Source of the DNA: DASZFV01 sp035549075
Lineage (GTDB): Bacteria > Myxococcota_A > Polyangia > Fen-1088
NCBI GenBank assembly: GCA_035549075.1
Contig: DASZRT010000146.1
Location: forward strand, 1-64,000
DNA length: 64,000 nucleotides
Direction of reading: 5' to 3'
The notes beneath the pieces were generated by a model. That model had not been told where the DNA came from. It made no database searches and worked only from the letters and a program-made list of their open reading frames with translations. Below, piece after piece: positions 53,717 through 64,000 of the stretch (its first letter is position 1; each line of letters opens with the position of its first letter). A program made the position numbers and the translations under genes.

Positions 53717-53766
53717 CTTTCAGGCAGCCGATCGGCCCGTCAAAAAAACGCGCTAACCTATCGGCC

Positions 53767-54138
53767 GTGGACCTCCACTGCGTCGCCCTGGGTTGCGTCA
53801 TCGCCCTCGCCGCTTGCGGCGGCGAGACCGTCACGGGCCGCGCCGCCCTCCACGACTGCCCCGACTACACGAAGCCGGCCAGCTGCGCCGACGCGCCCAG
53901 CTTCGCGAAGACCGTGCAGCCCATCCTGTTGCGGTCGTGCGTCCCGTGCCACTGGAACAACCCCGATCCCAACGCGCAGTGGCCGCTCACCGACTACGGC
54001 GACGTCGCCGCCTGGAACGACCTCATCAAGACGAGCCTGCTCGGCTGCTCGCAGCCGCCGCCCGGCGCGCCCGTGACCTTCACCGAGGCCGATCGCGCGA
54101 CGATCCTCAACTGGACCCTCTGCAACCACCCGCCTTGA
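53767..54138 (+). CDS. small c-type heme lipoprotein
   Basis: A 123-aa lipoprotein (GTG 53767; lipobox IALAACGGE). One heme-binding motif CVPCH occurs in ILLRSCVPCHWNN. The context (SFAKTVQPILLRSCVPCHWN, DRATILNWTLCNHPP) is typical of the single-heme domains of planctomycete/myxobacterial secreted cytochromes. It is probably a periplasmic electron carrier. It is divergent from the min operon. Confidence 0.8.
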   Translation: MDLHCVALGCVIALAACGGETVTGRAALHDCPDYTKPASCADAPSFAKTVQPILLRSCVPCHWNNPDPNAQWPLTDYGDVAAWNDLIKTSLLGCSQPPPGAPVTFTEADRATILNWTLCNHPP

Positions 54139-54139
54139 G

Positions 54140-54479
54140 GTGAACGCGCCCTTCGACGCGCACCACCCTTCGGCGCTCGCGATCTATTGCTCTGACGGGC
54201 GGTTCACGCGCGCCGTCGAGGATCTGTGCGGCGCGCTCCGGCACGAACGCCTCGACACGATGACGTTGCCGGGTGGGCCGGCGCTCCTCGTGGCGTGGCC
54301 CGCCGATCTGTCGGAGATCCACGTGTTCTCGCGCGGCGCGCTTTCTCATCGAGGGGCAGGCCGACCACCTGAGCGCCGCCGCCGAGACGCTACGCAAGCA
54401 ACACGACGGCCTCGAGGTCGCCTGCTACTACGCCGCCGTCGCAGGCGGCCAGATCGCGTTCGCAGAGATCGCGCGATAG
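54140..54479 (+). pseudogene. frameshifted gene, carbonic-anhydrase-like CSDGR protein
   Basis: The first part reads in one frame (HHPSALAIYCSDGRFTRAVE, then LCGALRHERLDTMTLPGGPA, to FSRGA at about 54340). The likely continuation reads in another (ARFLIEGQADHLSAAAETLR to the stop at 54477-54479). The switch lies at GCGGCGCGCTTTC near 54340 and needs one lost or two gained bases. The CSDGR motif resembles beta-carbonic-anhydrase-like proteins. Real pseudogene or assembly error cannot be told from sequence alone. Confidence 0.55.
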
Positions 54480-54522
54480 CGATCGTAGGGTGGGAACTCG
54501 ATTACGTCTGCGGATTGCGGAA

Positions 54523-54954
54523 CTATCGGGCCACAGACTTGGGACTTGGGCGACCCAGAGTATTTTCTACTCGGGTCGCCAAGATGGCCACATCTCGCAT
54601 CCGTTTGTTCAGCTTTTCGCCGCTCCAACCTACGGCCGAGCAGTAGGAAAGCGCGGCATACATGACGTCGTCACCGACAGCCTTGAAGTCGATCTTTGCC
54701 AGCGGAACACTCGAGCCAAGCTCTACGAGGGCCGCGAGAGTCCTTTGCGTCAACCCTGACGGTTTCGATTCCAGCTCGGGGGAAACGATGGGGCTGACGG
54801 CAACAAAGTATCCCGAGCCCTCGGACATGAAAAGCAAGACTTCCTGTTTCGTACCTTCCACATCGTACGAGCAAACCCAAAGCTCAGGCTGGACCGCGCG
54901 AACCTCCAAACCTTGGCCCTCAAGCTCCTTGGCGACCGCGGATCGGTCAGTCAT
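54523..54954 (-). CDS. YbjN/secretion-chaperone-like protein of an AT-richer mini-operon
   Basis: A 143-aa soluble alpha/beta protein starting at ATG 54954, which overlaps the previous stop (ATGA). The segment SAVAKELEGQGLEVRAVQPE with VLLFMSEGSGYFVAVSPI looks like the YbjN/type III-chaperone fold, but I cannot assign it firmly. Codon use is noticeably less GC-biased than in flanking genes. It is the third gene of a tight set with two small membrane proteins. Confidence 0.6.
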   Translation of the reverse strand: MTDRSAVAKELEGQGLEVRAVQPELWVCSYDVEGTKQEVLLFMSEGSGYFVAVSPIVSPELESKPSGLTQRTLAALVELGSSVPLAKIDFKAVGDDVMYAALSYCSAVGWSGEKLNKRMRDVAILATRVENTLGRPSPKSVAR

Positions 54955-55277
54955 CCTTGAGCCCGTCCCGGATCTCGTCGGGCACGGACTTGACTCCAAA
55001 GTTCCGTGTCAAAAAGTTCCTCGCTCGAGGAGTCGATACTGGCCGGTTTGAGATCGCTAACCGCGATCTTCAGGATCCGATAGAAGACGGCCGGTGGTGT
55101 CGTAATTGTCGGCGACGGAGACACCAAGTTCCACTGGCTAACCAGCTGCCAGGGATCGTCCAGCTTGGCCTGCGGTTGTTGGGGCTGTCTTCCTCTGTCC
55201 GCCGAGATCAGCCATACGACGCAACCAAAAAGTATGGTCGTGCCGCAGAGGATCAACGTGAAGATGATCAGATGCAT
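54951..55277 (-). CDS. small membrane-anchored protein, middle gene of mini-operon
   Basis: A 108-aa protein beginning MHLIIFTLILCGTTILFGCV, a single N-terminal membrane segment, followed by a hydrophilic part with no recognised domain. Its start overlaps the previous gene's stop (TGATG) and its stop overlaps the next ATG. It is AT-richer than the surrounding chromosome, suggesting acquisition. Confidence 0.55.
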   Translation of the reverse strand: MHLIIFTLILCGTTILFGCVVWLISADRGRQPQQPQAKLDDPWQLVSQWNLVSPSPTITTPPAVFYRILKIAVSDLKPASIDSSSEELFDTELWSQVRARRDPGRAQG

Positions 55278-55489
55278 CAGAGTCGTCTCTTTCGCTCGAT
55301 TGAGATGCCGATACTTACCAACGTGATGCCACCAACGGCGACTGCGAGACAGACTGCCCAAAACGGAGCCCCTTCTGTTGGACCCGCTTTGCGGATGATG
55401 TCTATGTAGCCAAAGACCAGAAGCAGCAACCCTGCTTCGCGGAAAAACTCTCCGACCATCTCAGCTGTGTCTTTGCGCTCTTTGGCCAT
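55277..55489 (-). CDS. small two-TM membrane protein, first gene of mini-operon
   Basis: A 70-aa protein with two hydrophobic helices (GLLLLVFGYIDIIRKAG and FWAVCLAVAVGGITLVSIGI) and charged ends (MAKERKD, ERKRRL). No family was recognised. It leads a three-gene overlapping set. Size and topology resemble holin-like or toxin-like small membrane proteins, but that is only a possibility. Confidence 0.5.
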   Translation of the reverse strand: MAKERKDTAEMVGEFFREAGLLLLVFGYIDIIRKAGPTEGAPFWAVCLAVAVGGITLVSIGISIERKRRL

Positions 55490-55979
55490 ATCTCACTTCG
55501 CTCAAGCCCCGCCGGAGAGAGCTACACACATGTACGAACATCGCTCGCGATCGCGCAAGAATATAGCAGCACGTGTGCCGACATCGGCAGATGAGGCGCT
55601 TTCTTCATGCTTCCTCATCTTCTCTTAGGTCCTGCTAGGCCATTGATTCTCGCCGCTCAGAGTCTTGAGTCGCGCCACGACATAGACAACCGGTCATTGC
55701 GAGACGTGGAACACGTTGGTATCCGACACGCCGCCAGTGACCGAAGCACCGTCAGGGCACTCGACTGATAGGTCCGCGTCTACAGCCATCTGTCCAGTGG
55801 GCACACCGAAGTCGCATGTCGACGCTGCCTATCGCGTCGCCATGGCCACCGCGGTGCCGGAGGTCTCCGTCGAGCGCGCATCGCGCGCGGTTCCAAGCAC
55901 CGAAAGGCGCGGCTCAGCCGCGCCGGCCCGCGACCTGACCGGGGTGGGCGGCGGGAGGGCCTGCCCCTCCCCGCCCCCG
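55490..55979. other. gene-free AT-richer stretch
   Basis: About 490 bp with no convincing gene. On the minus strand a 45-codon open segment ends at 55694 and reads like coding sequence (MAVDADLSVECPDGASVTGG) but has a TAG just upstream and no credible start. It may be a gene relic. Together with 54480-55489 the composition suggests a small horizontally acquired or decaying patch beside gltD. Confidence 0.5.
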
Positions 55980-57464
<1,485 letters not shown>

Positions 57465-57470
57465 GGCGGC

Positions 57471-57563
57471 TTACTTCCCTCCAAGTCTGGCGAGATCGTG
57501 TGAGTTCAATTCGAAGGCGGCCATCTCGGCCTCTTCTTGCGAAAGGCCCGTCTCGAGCGGCAT
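57471..57563 (-). pseudogene. orphan second copy of the gltB 3' end
   Basis: 57471-57557 repeats the last 87 bp of gltB (57650-57736), 179 bp downstream in the reading direction. The copies differ at 13 positions, and every difference is synonymous. Both encode LETGLSQEEAEMAAFELNSH then DLARLGGK and a stop (TAA here, TGA in gltB). With the ATG at 57563 it is an open frame of 30 aa. The 90 bp between the copies includes a CGTGGCAAAGCCACG hairpin. It probably remains from recombination with a diverged gltB allele. Confidence 0.8.
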
Positions 57564-57649
57564 TTGATCGGGGGTCCGGCTCGCTACCACTCGCGGACGC
57601 CCCGCGCCCCCCTCACTCCGCGTGGCAAAGCCACGCTGCGTTCGCATCT

Positions 57650-62269
<4,620 letters not shown>

Positions 62270-62422
62270 TGACCTCGCCTGGGGAGAAGCCGCGCAAGTG
62301 GCGGATTTTCCAGTAATGCAAGCAAACGGCTCACTGTAGCACAAGGTAGGCGGCCGGCGTGTGGAGAAACCGGCCCACCGATACGGTCGGGGCCCCATTT
62401 CTGGGTGGCAGGATGGCCCCCG

Positions 62423-64000
62423 ATGACGTCCTGGAACCGACCGGTCGCGATCGCGGCCCTCTCGACGGTGGCGCTGGCCGCCTGCTTCGCTCCCGCGCCC
62501 AAGCGACCGCGCGCGGCCGGCGCGGCGCCCGTGCTGATCACGATCGTCGTCGATCAGATGGCGGCCTGGATGGCCGACGAGCGCTGGCCGGCGCTGCCGG
62601 CCGACGGCGGCTTCGCTCGTTTACGCCGCGAGGGTCTGACCGTACGGCAGCTCCGGTATGAGCACGCGGCCACCGACACGGCGCCGGGCCATGCGGCGCT
62701 GTACACGGGCGCCGACCCGCGCGACAGCGGCATCTACGCCAACGAGACGCTGGGCGAGGACGGCAAGCGGCGCTCGATTTTGTTCGACGACGACACGAAC
62801 CTCGTCGACGTCCACGGCAAGGCGCTCGATCGCCCGGGCGCCTCGCTCGCGCACCTGCACGTCGACACGCTGGCCGACGCGCTCGTCGCGGCCGCGCCCG
62901 ACGCGCGCGTGTACAGCTTCTCGCTCAAGGATCGCGGCGCGCTGTTCGCGGCGGGCCGCCACCCGACGGCGGCCCTCTGGCTCGATGTCCCGACCGATTC
63001 GTTCGTGACGTCGTCCGAGTACCCGGCGCCGCCCGCGTGGACCGCGGAGATCGCCGACGGCGCCGCGCTCAAGAAGGAGCGCGCCGAGGGCTGGGACCTC
63101 GACGGCGTCGATCGCGGATGGGTCGAAGCGCACGCCGAGACGAAGGACGATCAGGCCGGCGAAGGCGATCTCGGGGGCCTCGGCCGCACGTTCCCGCACG
63201 CCATCGGGTCGGCCAAGGCGATGCGCGCGACGCCCGCGGGCGACCGCGTGCTGCTGGCGCTCACGCGAGACACGATCGCGCGCGTCGGCGCCGAGCGCGC
63301 TCACGGCGAGCGCGTGCCGACGCTCATCGCCGTGTCGCTGTCGTCCAACGACTACGTCTCGCACGTCTTCGGACCGCACTCGTGGGAGTCGTGGGACGAG
63401 CTGCTCGAGCTCGACCGCGAGCTGGGCGCGCTGCTCAACGTCGCCGACAACGATCTCGGCCACGACGGGTACGCCGTCATGCTCACGAGCGATCACGGCA
63501 GCGGCGGCATGCCCGAGGTCGCGCCCGAGCGCGCCCATGTGCACTGTTCGAAGGTCACGGGCGGAGAGCCGTACGCGCGCAGCTGCCACGCGCGCCGCCG
63601 CATCATGCCCGAGGCCGTCGTCGCCGCGATGGAGGCCGCGGCGCAACACGCGCTGGGCGCAGGCCCGTGGATCGCCGGGTTCGCCGTGCCGTACGCCTAT
63701 CTGACGGCGAAGGCGAAGGCGCTCCCGGCGGCGCGCCGCGCGCAGCTCGTCACGGCGACGACGAACGCCCTCGCGCCGCTCGGCGTGCACGAGATCGTCG
63801 ACGCGCGCGCGGCGACGGCGCCGTGCGCGTCGTTCTCGGCGTCGGAGGTGCCGGCGCTCGAGACGCTCGTCTGTCACACGATCGATCCGAAGGCCGCGCC
63901 CGATCTCTATTTGGTGGTGAACGCCGACGCGTTCTTCGACCCCGACGTCGTGCGGGGCTTCGGCGCGAGCCACGGCTCGCCCTATCTGTTCGACAGAGCC
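62423..64000 (+). CDS. alkaline-phosphatase-superfamily lipoprotein (partial at right edge)
   Basis: The first 526 codons of a secreted phosphodiesterase/phosphatase like PafA; the gene continues past the window. The signal peptide ends in a lipobox (VALAACFAP). Metal and catalytic residues are visible: VVDQM (first Asp), the nucleophile Thr in TDTAPGHAALYTG, SSNDYVSHVFGPHS and TSDHGSGG. The family hydrolyses phosphate esters in the periplasm. It is divergent from gltB across 153 bp. Confidence 0.88.
   Translation, partial: MTSWNRPVAIAALSTVALAACFAPAPKRPRAAGAAPVLITIVVDQMAAWMADERWPALPADGGFARLRREGLTVRQLRYEHAATDTAPGHAALYTGADPRDSGIYANETLGEDGKRRSILFDDDTNLVDVHGKALDRPGASLAHLHVDTLADALVAAAPDARVYSFSLKDRGALFAAGRHPTAALWLDVPTDSFVTSSEYPAPPAWTAEIADGAALKKERAEGWDLDGVDRGWVEAHAETKDDQAGEGDLGGLGRTFPHAIGSAKAMRATPAGDRVLLALTRDTIARVGAERAHGERVPTLIAVSLSSNDYVSHVFGPHSWESWDELLELDRELGALLNVADNDLGHDGYAVMLTSDHGSGGMPEVAPERAHVHCSKVTGGEPYARSCHARRRIMPEAVVAAMEAAAQHALGAGPWIAGFAVPYAYLTAKAKALPAARRAQLVTATTNALAPLGVHEIVDARAATAPCASFSASEVPALETLVCHTIDPKAAPDLYLVVNADAFFDPDVVRGFGASHGSPYLFDRA

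Noticed and set aside
55694..55828. 45-codon coding-like fragment on the minus strand
   Set aside because: Stop codon just upstream and no start; at most a relic, so not called as a gene.
62621..63973. Minus-strand open frame at the right edge
   Set aside because: Shadow of the plus-strand alkaline-phosphatase-like gene, which carries the catalytic motifs but is cut by the edge.

Overview
The window is very GC-rich (about 70%), densely packed chromosomal DNA from a myxobacterium-like member of the Myxococcota, probably class Polyangia. The evidence is a MYXO-CTERM-type sorting tail (10928-12262), an AgmX/PglI-type C-terminal domain (15003-15815), an FHA-sigma54 activator (20471-21838), a DUF1592/DUF1552 pair, many Asp- or Gly-rich surface lipoproteins, and GTG/TTG starts. 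No phage, transposase or CRISPR array was seen.

Layout. 1-4900: a DNA-repair cluster with a stand-alone FEN-type 5'-3' exonuclease, a LigD-type polymerase without ligase, and a divergent PolX-PHP polymerase. 4907-6055: an SDR oxidoreductase and RNase P RNA. 6116-9793: secreted DUF1592, DUF1552 and Kazal proteins. 9910-10828: a coiled-coil zinc-ribbon protein and a CAU-anticodon tRNA, probably Ile2. 10928-15815: a MYXO-CTERM protein, an M16 protease pair and an AgmX/Sel1 protein. 16264-18118: a candidate GEMM-I (cyclic-dinucleotide) riboswitch directly before a lipoprotein with an NGL hexapeptide repeat and carbohydrate-binding domains. 18127-21838: an outer-membrane barrel, a CBS-zinc-ribbon protein, an ECF sigma factor and the FHA-sigma54 activator.

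21868-22113 is a long inverted repeat built of hexamers. 22135-30516 is a leftward transcription unit (MarR, ABC ATPase, two permeases, LolA-like protein, outer-membrane protein, then a pectin-acetylesterase-like lipoprotein) with a good promoter overlapping a semi-palindrome. 30694-35384 holds a periplasmic metallo-hydrolase, formamidase AmiF, a lipoprotein, a HAD phosphatase, an ACT protein and a YdjM-like membrane protein. 35411-37930 is ilvC with a divergent ilvY-like regulator. 37980-43983 holds lipoproteins, an epimerase, a FucP-like sugar permease and a DUF167 protein.

44066-51245 is a complete type I restriction-modification island, hsdR-hsdS-(XRE-ImmA/IrrE)-(DUF4411 PIN)-hsdM, inserted between housekeeping genes; its specificity subunit is visibly lower in GC. 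51242-53716 is yhbY followed by minE-minD-minC. 53767-55979 contains a small c-type heme lipoprotein, a frameshifted gene, an AT-richer three-gene mini-operon of unknown function and about 490 bp with no convincing gene. 55980-62269 is gltD and gltB, with a duplicated gltB tail between them that differs only at synonymous sites. 62423 to the right edge is a partial alkaline-phosphatase-superfamily lipoprotein.

All calls come from reading the sequence and recalling family motifs; no database search was run.
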